DNA of 38,633 nucleotides from a virus. The notes below the pieces were generated by a model, which ran no database searches, had not been told where the DNA came from, and was given only the letters and a program-made list of their open reading frames with translations. Position numbers and translations under genes: made by a program. The stretch covers positions 1 to 38,633 of the IMG/VR virus record IMGVR_UViG_3300020162_002696; one strand, written 5' to 3'. This document shows positions 1-6,098 of this stretch, piece after piece (positions within the stretch are counted from its first letter, which is position 1; each line of letters starts with the position of its first letter).

Positions 1-54
1 TAACTCACCGATTTCCATTGCAAAAATACCCTCTACCGTTAAACCGATTTTCAC
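1..54 (-). CDS. possible 5' end of a gene leaving the window
   Basis: On the minus strand an open frame begins with GTG at 54 (or ATG at 18) and reads VKIGLTVEGIFAMEIGEL to the window edge. No ribosome-binding site or promoter-like -10 is visible upstream. Only 18 codons are available, so this may be chance. The 80 bases between it and the RNA at 135 hold two imperfect copies of ACCAGTGAA and nothing else I recognise. Confidence 0.2.
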   Translation of the reverse strand, partial: MKIGLTVEGIFAMEIGEL

Positions 55-134
55 TGGTCAGAAGTTCTTCGCAAATTAGATTTGCTTCACTGGTAGAGTT
101 GCCGATGTACCGTAATCGAATACATTAGCAAAAT

Positions 135-203
135 TGGTGGACACCGGGGAATCGAACCCCGTCCGCGATGCCGAAACATCACGTCGAACTCCTATGAGTG
201 CCC
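135..203 (-). ncRNA. tmRNA-like tRNA-like domain lacking a message segment
   Basis: This 69-nt RNA has an encoded CCA, discriminator A and a T-arm (CGGGG, loop TTCGATT, CCCCG). Its acceptor stem GGGCACT/GGTGTCC carries a G3-U70 wobble, the alanyl-tRNA synthetase identity element found in all tmRNAs. In place of a D-arm it has GGAGTTCGACG, matching the tmRNA 5' signature GGATTCGACG, and before the T-arm it has TTTCGG...GGAC as in tmRNA 3' ends. What would be helix 2 is closed on itself: CGTGATG pairs with CATCGCG around the six-base loop TTTCGG, so there is no pseudoknot or tag reading frame inside. It lies last in the RNA array, followed by CCA-ATTTT like its neighbours. It could instead be a highly aberrant tRNA, but U8 and a D-stem are missing. 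Confidence 0.6.
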
Positions 204-320
204 ATATAAAAAATGTACGCAGGATACGGACTTGCACCGTGAAACTTTTGAACGCTCGCCCTGCGCAGACGTGTCTCGTTCCGTATTCTGATAGGGAGGC
301 TGCAGCCTACTCCTAAAAAT
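204..320 (-). other. structured spacer in the RNA array
   Basis: No protein gene or canonical tRNA is visible. Read on the minus strand it contains a T-arm-like hairpin (ACGG, loop TGCAAGT, CCGT) near 225-240, a 7-bp pairing ATACGGA/TCCGTAT enclosing about 50 nt, an alternative CGCAGG/CCTGCG stem, and a strong hairpin around GGCTGCAGCC near 297-308. It may be a degenerate tRNA or part of the adjoining tmRNA-like transcript. I could not assign a fold that satisfies either family. Confidence 0.3.
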
Positions 321-395
321 TGGCGGGCAGGCGGGAATCTAACCCACGATCTTTAGCCTATGGGGCTAACGCTTTATACACTAAGCTACTGCTCC
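321..395 (-). tRNA. tRNA with CAT anticodon (Met or Ile2)
   Basis: The 75-nt cloverleaf has D-stem GCTT/AAGC, a five-pair anticodon stem TTAGC/GCTAA with loop CCCATAG (anticodon CAT), T-stem GTGGG/CCCGC and an encoded CCA. Oddities are C instead of the usual U at position 33, A instead of C at T-loop position 56, and an acceptor stem that pairs only if one A is bulged. It may be a decaying elongator tRNA-Met, or a tRNA-Ile2 needing lysidine modification; the sequence does not decide. It sits between the tmRNA-like RNA and an unclassified CCA-ended RNA and shares the CCA-ATTTT 3' flank. Confidence 0.65.
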
Positions 396-403
396 GATGA
401 AAT

Positions 404-492
404 TGGTGGACGCTGCAGACTCTTACGATTGGAGCGCCACCTTAAAATCACCCCCGATGCTTTCGCTTCCATTGGGGTCGAGGTAACTCCCA
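404..492 (-). ncRNA. unclassified CCA-ended structured RNA
   Basis: The segment ends in GTCCACCA followed by ATTT, exactly the 3' context of the four other RNAs in the array, so it is probably processed like them. It is not a recognisable tRNA: there is no T-loop consensus. The 3' end folds as a bulged 9-bp hairpin (GGTGGCGCT with AGCGTCCACC, loop about 18 nt). The 5' half contains a second hairpin, ACCCC(A)ATG with CAT(C)GGGGGT. GGAG...CTCC offers a competing long-range pairing. The 5' boundary is inferred from the start of GGGAGTTACC and could be off by several bases. A degenerate tRNA is the alternative. Confidence 0.35.
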
Positions 493-508
493 TTTATTAT
501 AACAAAAT

Positions 509-594
509 TGGTGGGCAGTCTGGGGAACGATCCCAGCGAGCTGCAAAGCGTCGGATTTACAGTCCGAACCGTCTCCTTAACGGTATACCTACCC
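509..594 (-). tRNA. tRNA-Tyr(GTA)
   Basis: The 86-nt tRNA has acceptor GGGTAG paired with CTGCCC, discriminator A and encoded CCA. The anticodon arm is CGGA, loop CTGTAAA, TCCG (anticodon GTA). It has the long variable arm expected of bacterial tRNA-Tyr (about 13-15 nt) and a perfect T-stem CTGGG/CCCAG. Nothing suggests inactivation. It is co-oriented with the other RNAs and probably shares their promoter at 1080-1098. Confidence 0.9.
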
Positions 595-675
595 ATATAC
601 TCCGATATATCTACGACAGCGGGGTACTGTCATTAACCAAGCGAAGCTTTGATCTTCGATACATCGGAGTAAAAT

Positions 676-752
676 TGGTTGCGGAGGTGGGATTCGAACC
701 CACATGCTTAACGTTATGAGCGTTACGTCTCCCAGTCGACATTCACTCCGCG
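676..752 (-). tRNA. initiator-type tRNA-Met(CAT)
   Basis: The RNA is 77 nt, the length of bacterial initiator tRNA. It begins CGCGGAG and ends CTCCGCAACCA, so position 1 (C) faces A72 without pairing, the hallmark of bacterial initiator tRNA that allows formylation and blocks elongation use. The anticodon loop is CTCATAA on the stem TAACG/CGTTA, and A11 can pair with U24, another initiator trait. The three consecutive G-C pairs of the classical initiator anticodon stem are reduced to two (C30-G40, G31-C39) plus A29-U41. T-arm is GTGGG, loop TTCGAAT, CCCAC. The D-stem is weak and its loop long. Confidence 0.82.
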
Positions 753-861
753 ATTAAAAAATTTGAAGGGCTTTAACAAGCATACGACCACGGCAGTCCG
801 AAGACAGAAACTTAATCCAAACCGAGAGCATCGCTACCGTTCATGAGTGCGTTTGCAAGAA

Positions 862-977
862 TTGTCTTTTAATGGTAGGCGTTGTCGCATTCAAATCTCT
901 ACCTGCCACGATCGCTTCGAGATTCTCCTTCACTTACCGCACGGGAGCTGAAGCCCCCTTGTCCCATTAAAAGACAA
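862..977. repeat. 14-bp perfect inverted repeat around a structured 88-nt core
   Basis: TTGTCTTTTAATGG at 862-875 is the exact reverse complement of 964-977. The enclosed core, on the minus strand, holds a 6-bp hairpin with tetraloop (GGGGGC-TTCA-GCTCCC) whose loop bases can also pair with a downstream TGAAG, and an AATCTC/GAGATT stem. The rest of the region from 753 to 1070 contains no protein gene. At 781-840 a 7-bp pairing ACGGTAG/CTGCCGT encloses 37 nt. These are features of a structured RNA in the same transcript as the tRNAs. A small inverted-repeat mobile element is possible but I see no target-site duplication. Confidence 0.6.
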
Positions 978-1079
978 AATTTAGAAATTTTGGAAATGTC
1001 AAAGAGTACAAATTATAACTTCCGTTAGAAGTTATTGACGACTTGCAACCAACTCTCGTTAATCACCGTCGACATTATT

Positions 1080-1098
1080 ATTATAAGGTAGTTCCCTT
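1080..1098 (-). promoter_or_regulatory. early-type promoter for the RNA array
   Basis: On the minus strand AAGGGAACT (1090-1098), four bases, then TATAAT (1080-1085). The arrangement matches six other early promoters in the window. It is the only such element upstream of the tRNA and tmRNA-like cluster. An ATG lies 4 nt after the -10 and opens a 16-codon frame ending at 1025, which may be fortuitous. Confidence 0.65.
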
Positions 1099-1166
1099 AT
1101 AAAATCAATTTAATTGTTACTGTATTTAGGGTGAGACATAATATTCTTTTTAAAATATAAAAAAGT

Positions 1167-1174
1167 ATTAAATA
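1167..1174 (+). promoter_or_regulatory. late promoter, 5 nt before ATG
   Basis: ATTAAATA, one of the TATAAATA-like boxes, sits with a 5-nt spacer (AACAT) before the ATG at 1180. With T4 late geometry the transcript would start on the A of ATG. Confidence 0.6.
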
Positions 1175-1179
1175 AACAT

Positions 1180-2601
1180 ATGGCTTACAATAGCGACGTA
1201 CGTGCTCAAATATCGATTCCAGAATCTGGCAAATTCGTTGAAATTACAAATGATAATCGGTTTCCACGATTAAGTGTACAACGGACGCATCCTGGTGATA
1301 ATAGTATAGAGACAGCAGAGTTCTCAAAGTACGCTGTTCTTACATACGATACTGGGTCTGCTAACAACAACGTAAACGGTAATCCCTTCGGTGATAATGG
1401 CTCTGTAGATGCATTTGGTAGATTACGAGTCAGCAACCCAAAGACTCTATTCGATGCAAAGCAACTAGTAGATAAGCTACCTCAGTTTTTTGATGAGGTA
1501 ATAAGTGGCACAGCAACTTCAACTTTTGTTCCGGGTGATAGTTTAACTATTATGAGGACTTCTGCATCTAATGATTATGTTATCAGGCAAACATCAATAC
1601 ACTTTAATTACCAGCCCGGTAAGAGTTTGCTAGCAAATTTTACAGGTGTATTTGAACCAGAGGTTAATGTTATTAAGAGAATAGGATTGTTTCAAGGCTT
1701 ATCAACAGCTCCTTATACACCATCAGATGGTATTTTTATCGAGTCTGTAGATGGTCCGAATGGTTATATCGCTTTTAAGGTTTTAAAAACAGCAGGCACA
1801 CCCATATCTTTATCAGCAGCACAACCAGATTGGAATATAGATAGATTAGATGGTACAGGTCCTTCTGGGTTTGCATTAGATTTTAGATATGCACAATTAA
1901 TGGTAATTGATTATGAATGGTTAGGTGTTGGTAGGGTAAGATGTGGGTTTTATGTTAATGGCAGACCTGTATATTGTCACACATTTTCTAATTACAATTC
2001 TCTTTCAGCACCATTTATGACATCAGGTAATCAACCTGTTCGATATGAAATAAGACAGACTGGTGCAGGCTCTGGTTATCTCAAGCATATATGCAGCAGT
2101 GTTATGTCAGAAGGAGGTGAGCAGTATATTGGTACTTCTCTTACAGCTGAAATGTCATCTGCAGTTGCTGTAGTCGATACTGCTTACAGACCTTTATTAG
2201 CTATACGGCTAAATCCAACAAGTCATGATTTAGCTCTTGTCGTAAAAAATATGCATGTTTTAAATGTAGGTGTTAATGATGGTATTTTTAAAGCTGTATT
2301 TAATCCTACTATTACCGGCGGCTCATTAAACTTTAGAAATCTACCCTATACCTCACGTGTTCAGTTTGCTGAAGGTAGTGCATCCCTAGGTTTATCTGGA
2401 GGTTTTGATTTTGCCTCTAACTATGCGGGTAAGGGTAACTCAGCTGTAGCAGCAGGTACTGGTGGTGTTGAGTTATTAGGAGAGCTATCTGTTATGGGTA
2501 CCAAGATTAATGGAACACCTGACATTATGGTTATAGCTGCTAAGGGTGTAGGTGGTGCTACATCTATGTATGCAGCTGTTGATATGATATTGAGAGCTTA
2601 A
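1180..2601 (+). CDS. putative virion structural protein
   Basis: The product has 473 residues and no signal peptide or long membrane segment. The N-terminal third contains DNGSVDAFGRLRVSNP, which I associate with structural or appendage proteins of marine T4-like phages, although I cannot run a search. The remainder is rich in Gly, Ser, Thr and aromatic residues with alternating hydrophobic stretches, consistent with a beta-rich particle protein. It has its own late promoter and converges with the lysis genes, with one base or less between the stop codons at 2601 and 2602. Its exact place in the virion (fibre, whisker or capsid decoration) is not evident. The antisense frame at 1206-1436 is a shadow. 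Confidence 0.6.
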   Translation: MAYNSDVRAQISIPESGKFVEITNDNRFPRLSVQRTHPGDNSIETAEFSKYAVLTYDTGSANNNVNGNPFGDNGSVDAFGRLRVSNPKTLFDAKQLVDKLPQFFDEVISGTATSTFVPGDSLTIMRTSASNDYVIRQTSIHFNYQPGKSLLANFTGVFEPEVNVIKRIGLFQGLSTAPYTPSDGIFIESVDGPNGYIAFKVLKTAGTPISLSAAQPDWNIDRLDGTGPSGFALDFRYAQLMVIDYEWLGVGRVRCGFYVNGRPVYCHTFSNYNSLSAPFMTSGNQPVRYEIRQTGAGSGYLKHICSSVMSEGGEQYIGTSLTAEMSSAVAVVDTAYRPLLAIRLNPTSHDLALVVKNMHVLNVGVNDGIFKAVFNPTITGGSLNFRNLPYTSRVQFAEGSASLGLSGGFDFASNYAGKGNSAVAAGTGGVELLGELSVMGTKINGTPDIMVIAAKGVGGATSMYAAVDMILRA

Positions 2602-2919
2602 TTACTTCTTAATAAATTTAGTCGGGTTTCTTGCAAAGGATTTACCGATTTTTACAATTCCATTAATTATCTCTGGTGATACCACACCTATAATACCATA
2701 TGTCATTGCTTTTATCAAACTTGATACATCGGTTTGCTCTAAAATAAACCAAGCAATACCACTAGCAATCGCAGCGGTTAGTATTTTTTTAATTTGTTCA
2801 ACTATAGAAAGATTAGTATCAGATGATATTAGACGAGCTAACATAGCAGCGGCACCCACCATAGGCACAAGCCAACCACCATTTAAGAATTCTCGTATTA
2901 GTGATTTTTCTGGTTCCAT
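2602..2919 (-). CDS. holin, LydA-like
   Basis: This 105-residue protein would form the inner-membrane lesion that lets the adjacent hydrolase act or triggers lysis timing. It begins with a short charged segment, then FLNGGWLVPMVGAAAMLARL (membrane segment about residues 11-30), a second hydrophobic segment at about 47-62 (ILTAAIASGIAWFILEQ), a third, weaker one at about 70-88, and a basic tail ending KKFIKK-like. The GGWLVP opening and three-segment layout resemble the LydA holin family. It lies directly downstream of the 3D-domain hydrolase. A CATAAATA box overlaps the stop of that gene, 10 nt before this ATG, so it may have its own late promoter. Confidence 0.7.
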   Translation of the reverse strand: MEPEKSLIREFLNGGWLVPMVGAAAMLARLISSDTNLSIVEQIKKILTAAIASGIAWFILEQTDVSSLIKAMTYGIIGVVSPEIINGIVKIGKSFARNPTKFIKK

Positions 2920-2928
2920 GTGTTAACA

Positions 2929-3366
2929 TTATTTATGGTAAATAATGCGAACTTTCATGTATTTTGGCTTAGTTTTGGTTAGTTTGATTAGCTTTTGATT
3001 AGAATTAAGATAAACATCAATAACATCTGTTTTACCACGTGATGCTGTTTTTTTCGTTACGGCAGATCCTCTATCTTGAACAATAAAAACACTATCACCC
3101 ATTACATCAGCTAGTTCAGGAATTTCTATAATAGTACCAAACTTGAGATTTGGGTGTGCTGCGACTGTAATTCCCTCCTTAGCTCTTTTAGTCTTTTGAC
3201 AGGCAACCTTGTCTCCGTAAGGGCTCGCAGGGGTATAGTATGTAACACGAGTTGTTATCCATTCATGTTTTAAATTACTATTGACAGTAGGTGAAGCGTG
3301 TGATGATGTAATAAAAATAAAGTTTACTATCAGTAGAGTAATAATTTTATTCGGAAATAACCTCAT
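2929..3366 (-). CDS. secreted 3D-domain (RlpA-like fold) murein hydrolase
   Basis: The 145-residue product has an N-terminal signal peptide (MRLFPNKIITLLIVNFIFI, then SSHA-SP as a likely cleavage site near residue 25). It is followed by a 3D domain, the double-psi beta-barrel of lytic transglycosylases: VTYYTPASPYGDKVAC near residue 41, a GTIIEIP strand, and the paired acidic motifs VQDRG and DVIDVYL. The family cleaves the glycan backbone of peptidoglycan. Next to a holin it is best read as the endolysin, exported by the host Sec system rather than released through the holin. Its start overlaps the preceding gene by 20 nt. Confidence 0.72.
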   Translation of the reverse strand: MRLFPNKIITLLIVNFIFITSSHASPTVNSNLKHEWITTRVTYYTPASPYGDKVACQKTKRAKEGITVAAHPNLKFGTIIEIPELADVMGDSVFIVQDRGSAVTKKTASRGKTDVIDVYLNSNQKLIKLTKTKPKYMKVRIIYHK

Positions 3367-3601
3367 ACGTAGTTGTAGCTTTAATTAGGTAATTCGGCTT
3401 ATTTCTTAGACCTGGTGGAATCTTAGTAAGTACAACAGTATATTTGCTCATAGCTTCTTCAATCGTTTCAGATCTACTATAAGGTGATAATGGTATAACC
3501 TTTCCGGTAGGCATACAAAACGCATGGTAGTAAACTACTTCTTCGGGTATAGGTTTCATATTGTATGGTTCAATTAAGCTTGATGGATTTATAAATTGCA
3601 T
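3347..3601 (-). CDS. hypothetical protein, 84 residues
   Basis: I do not recognise it. The frame could begin at 3625, but the ATG at 3601 overlaps the stop of the preceding gene by one base (TAATG), the junction type used elsewhere in this genome, so I start there (MQFINPSS). The product is soluble, with a PEEVVYYHAFCMPTGK segment and a mixed helix/strand composition. It is cotranscribed with the lysis gene it overlaps. Confidence 0.6.
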   Translation of the reverse strand: MQFINPSSLIEPYNMKPIPEEVVYYHAFCMPTGKVIPLSPYSRSETIEEAMSKYTVVLTKIPPGLRNKPNYLIKATTTYEVISE

Positions 3602-3825
3602 TATAGTGTATGTGTTAAACAACAATCATTTGACTGGTATAAGTCTCTATCTTCAAACAATTCCTTAATTGTATCCTCGGTAAATGTCTGATGTATTAAT
3701 ATTGTCTTGAACGCGTTGACCCAATCATTAATATCAGCATCCCAATTCAAAGTTAATTGTAAAGAATTATTAGGTATATAAGATTCAACCTTCACTGTAA
3801 TCTTAGTGTCTTTATTTAATATCAT
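3601..3825 (-). CDS. small conserved protein, copy A of a duplicated gene
   Basis: The 74-residue product is a paralogue of the gene at 5548-5802. Residues 23-48 are virtually identical (LQLTLNWDADINDWVNAFK and onward), then the two diverge near the C-terminus, this copy being shorter by 10 residues. The composition suggests a small alpha/beta protein; function unknown. The two copies bracket a sulfotransferase and a glycosyltransferase. A TATAAT hexamer lies 6 nt upstream of the ATG. Confidence 0.72.
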   Translation of the reverse strand: MILNKDTKITVKVESYIPNNSLQLTLNWDADINDWVNAFKTILIHQTFTEDTIKELFEDRDLYQSNDCCLTHTL

Positions 3826-3831
3826 AATAGT

Positions 3832-3849
3832 ATTATATTCTTGTTAATT
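3832..3849 (-). promoter_or_regulatory. early-type promoter, weak upstream box
   Basis: TATAAT at 3832-3837 lies 6 nt before the ATG at 3825. Four bases further upstream is AATTAACA, a poor match (5 of 8) to the AAGGAACT box seen at other early starts. Geometry predicts a leaderless transcript. Confidence 0.4.
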
Positions 3850-4652
3850 TAGAAATCAACCGTACAATTTTGAGCATTCTTACAGATCAAGCGCCTTACC
3901 TTCGTATCCATTTGGCTTGTTTGTTCAATAATAAATTCAATTTCTTTGGCTGAGAGATGATTTTTGTATTCATGTGGATCAGAGTTTACATAAAGTCCTC
4001 TTTTACCGTCATCAAAAAGCTCATTATGACCAATTAATGTTTCTGGATTTTGTATATTTAAATCAGTATTTAAGAAATTACTTAAATCATTAATTAACAA
4101 ACTTTCATTATTAATATAGTGATCATAATCAATAATAATCTTATTTTTAACATATGGATATATATGGCTAAGCCAATTATAGGTTGTTATTTTTAATCTT
4201 GATGTAGATTCTTCAAAACTCTTAAAAAACCAATCTGCTCCTTCAGCTTTTTCAATTTTAGATCTTTTTATTTCTGAATAAATAGTAGCGCAAGGATTTC
4301 TATATGTAAAAATAAAATATGCATCAGAATAATTTTTAACTAAGTTAGTACAATACTCTACGGTATGGCAATATGTTATAAACTTGTCTCCAAAAAATTC
4401 AAGATTACCTTTGTTTTCGAAATTACCAATAAAGAAATCGTCTATATCTTTTTCAGTTAACCCTTTCCACTTTAGAAACTTTGTATTATATTGATTATTA
4501 ATTTTTTTTCTATGACAGTTATAATAATGATTTGGTTCGTAATCAAAAATTGCTAGTTCATTCATTACAAGTATTTTGGATGAATACGATAATAGTGTAT
4601 TTAATGCCGTACTGCCTGTGCGAGATGCGCCTGTTACTATGATTTTTTTCAT
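3849..4652 (-). CDS. sulfotransferase-like protein
   Basis: The 267-residue protein opens with MKKIIVTGASRTGSTALN, the P-loop-like 5'-phosphosulfate-binding motif (GxxRTGST) of PAPS-dependent sulfotransferases. The segment around residues 113-130 (FIFTYRNPCATIYSEIKRS) fits the 3'-phosphate-binding strand-helix with its RNP and conserved Ser. The family transfers sulfate from PAPS to sugars, lipids or protein tyrosines; the acceptor cannot be read from sequence. It is followed on the same strand by hypothetical genes and preceded by a glycosyltransferase, suggesting sulfation of a glycan. It is very AT-rich. A second, unrelated-looking sulfotransferase lies at 24702. Confidence 0.7.
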   Translation of the reverse strand: MKKIIVTGASRTGSTALNTLLSYSSKILVMNELAIFDYEPNHYYNCHRKKINNQYNTKFLKWKGLTEKDIDDFFIGNFENKGNLEFFGDKFITYCHTVEYCTNLVKNYSDAYFIFTYRNPCATIYSEIKRSKIEKAEGADWFFKSFEESTSRLKITTYNWLSHIYPYVKNKIIIDYDHYINNESLLINDLSNFLNTDLNIQNPETLIGHNELFDDGKRGLYVNSDPHEYKNHLSAKEIEFIIEQTSQMDTKVRRLICKNAQNCTVDF

Positions 4653-4716
4653 TAGTTAAAAATAGTTAGTATATTTGTATGACAGTATATATAAAAAATT
4701 TACAATCTAATAGTTA

Positions 4717-5544
4717 TTATTTCCTATTAATTAAGCATTGAATTGGAGTTCGTGTCTCCCAAGCATTTAAATTACAGTCTTTAAGCCAGTTTAAAACACG
4801 TATATAGCGGGGTATGTTACCTCCACCTTGTCGGTGTAGTGCATCTGCGTTGGCACTATATGACGCATGACTCCCGTCGAACAAGGTTTTGTGAGGCGTA
4901 ATGGGATAAGAGCAGTTATACATTTTAATATTTTTCATTTTAAGGTAGTTTGATATTATTACATCGTCACTATTTCTACAATCTACTGTTTCAGACGTTT
5001 TAATAACATAATCTTCAAAATCTCTTTGAATTATAAACGACGGGTATAAAACAGAAGCGAAGCCTTCAATAAAGTCAACAAATCCCTCTCTTCGAAAAGA
5101 ATTATAACCTACACATTCTTTAGAATCGACATTATACTTCCAGAAACCACCGCTGTGTGATAATACATATTTAGTGGTAGTTCTGAATTCTCTATATAGA
5201 ACAGCTACCATATTTTCAGGATATACAAAATCATCATCCACGGACCATATATACGTGTCTTTTTTATCTTTGTAACGTAATAGCGTAGGAGCTATTTTTG
5301 TAATAGCTCCATAATCCTCTGTTCTAAAAATTCGAACTTCACACTTAGAATTTTTAGTAGATTTCTCTAGATCTATAAGCCATTCTGGTATTTCGTAAGT
5401 TTCACCTGTTCTTTTAAAGATAAAAGGAATGTTTACTTCAATACTATCAATAGGTATTGTTTGATTTAAAATACTTTGTATTGTTGCAAAAATTAAATCA
5501 ATACGAGATGGAATCGTAGTTAAAGATGCTATTATCTTTACCAT
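4717..5544 (-). CDS. GT-A type glycosyltransferase
   Basis: The 275-residue protein starts with VKIIASLTTIPSRI, where the first strand and loop bind the nucleotide sugar, and continues IQSILNQTIPIDSIEVN as in family-2-like enzymes. The metal-binding acidic motif is VDDDF near residue 102. Further likely elements are a GFASVLYPS segment in the acceptor region and ETVDCRNSDDVIISNYL at about 187-205, where Asp-Asp may include the catalytic base. It would add a sugar, from UDP- or dTDP-sugar, to a phage or host polymer. It begins 3 bases after the stop of the upstream small gene, so it is probably operonic. Confidence 0.7.
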   Translation of the reverse strand: MVKIIASLTTIPSRIDLIFATIQSILNQTIPIDSIEVNIPFIFKRTGETYEIPEWLIDLEKSTKNSKCEVRIFRTEDYGAITKIAPTLLRYKDKKDTYIWSVDDDFVYPENMVAVLYREFRTTTKYVLSHSGGFWKYNVDSKECVGYNSFRREGFVDFIEGFASVLYPSFIIQRDFEDYVIKTSETVDCRNSDDVIISNYLKMKNIKMYNCSYPITPHKTLFDGSHASYSANADALHRQGGGNIPRYIRVLNWLKDCNLNAWETRTPIQCLINRK

Positions 5545-5547
5545 AAA

Positions 5548-5802
5548 TTAAAAGTTATCTGACCATTCAAATTTCGAAGTTTCAAAGATAGAATCTCCTC
5601 TATTCCCTGTATAGTACAAATCCTTTTCTTCAAATAATTCTTTAACACTGTCTTCATCAAACGTCTGATGAATCAGGATCGTCTTGAATGCATTGACCCA
5701 ATCGTTGATGTCAGCGTCCCAGTTTAAGGTTAGCTGCAAAGAATCGTTGAGTCTATAACCTTCAACCTTAATCGTAGTTTTTTTGTCTTTATTTGTTATC
5801 AT
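5548..5802 (-). CDS. small conserved protein, copy B of a duplicated gene
   Basis: The 84-residue paralogue of 3601-3825. Both start MI(L/T)NKD and share the central block LQLTLNWDADINDWVNAFK followed by TILIHQTF. This copy has an extended acidic and aromatic C-terminus (FEWSDNF). Function unknown. A TATATT hexamer lies 5 nt before the ATG (at about 5808-5813) but no AAGGAACT-type box is present. Confidence 0.72.
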   Translation of the reverse strand: MITNKDKKTTIKVEGYRLNDSLQLTLNWDADINDWVNAFKTILIHQTFDEDSVKELFEEKDLYYTGNRGDSIFETSKFEWSDNF

Positions 5803-5833
5803 GCCATAATATATAGGGGGTAATACTATTAAA

Positions 5834-6097
5834 TCAATCGCTTAATTTGTGTTTACAATCGCGGTTTTGAATATTGATTAATTGATCCACAAGATCTGCA
5901 AGGCTTTGATCGTTGAGCAAAACCATATCAGTGTATGGTTTACCTTTAAGGCAATTCCATGCCAGCTTGATTCTATTGCTCCATGAGCGGTTTTGTGGGC
6001 TATGTTGAAATAGTGAAAGCTCAGTGCTACCATAACCATCAGATTCAACCCACAATCCTTCACTGCCACAGTCACATTTGTAAAATTTACCTTTCAT
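5834..6097 (-). CDS. small Cys-containing phage protein
   Basis: The product has 87 residues. The N-terminus KFYKCDCGSEGLWVES presents a Cys-x-Cys pair and the C-terminus another Cys-x-His (RDCKH), so a zinc site is possible. It starts after TAATATG, a spacing of one base after the upstream stop that recurs in this operon. The overlapping frame 5878-6075 is a shadow. Function unknown. Confidence 0.65.
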   Translation of the reverse strand: MKGKFYKCDCGSEGLWVESDGYGSTELSLFQHSPQNRSWSNRIKLAWNCLKGKPYTDMVLLNDQSLADLVDQLINIQNRDCKHKLSD

Positions 6098-6098
6098 A

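Noticed and set aside
134-719. Plus-strand open frames of 60 and 119 codons
   Set aside because: They run antisense through the tmRNA-like RNA, tRNA-Met and tRNA-Tyr; one even includes the T-loop complement as codons. They have no promoter or operon context.
812-856. Possible tmRNA tag frame beginning GCA AAC GCA and ending after 14 codons
   Set aside because: Its start resembles a resume codon, but the encoded tag ends LGLD rather than the usual hydrophobic ALAA type, and no tRNA-like 5' half adjoins it. Kept only as a possibility within a finding.
862-977. Insertion sequence or MITE
   Set aside because: Only the inverted repeat supports it; no target duplication or second copy is seen in the window, and the core is RNA-like in structure.
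676-980. Self-splicing group I intron in the tRNA region
   Set aside because: The tRNA-fMet and tRNA-Tyr are uninterrupted and I could not find the conserved group I core pairings (P7/R-S segments).
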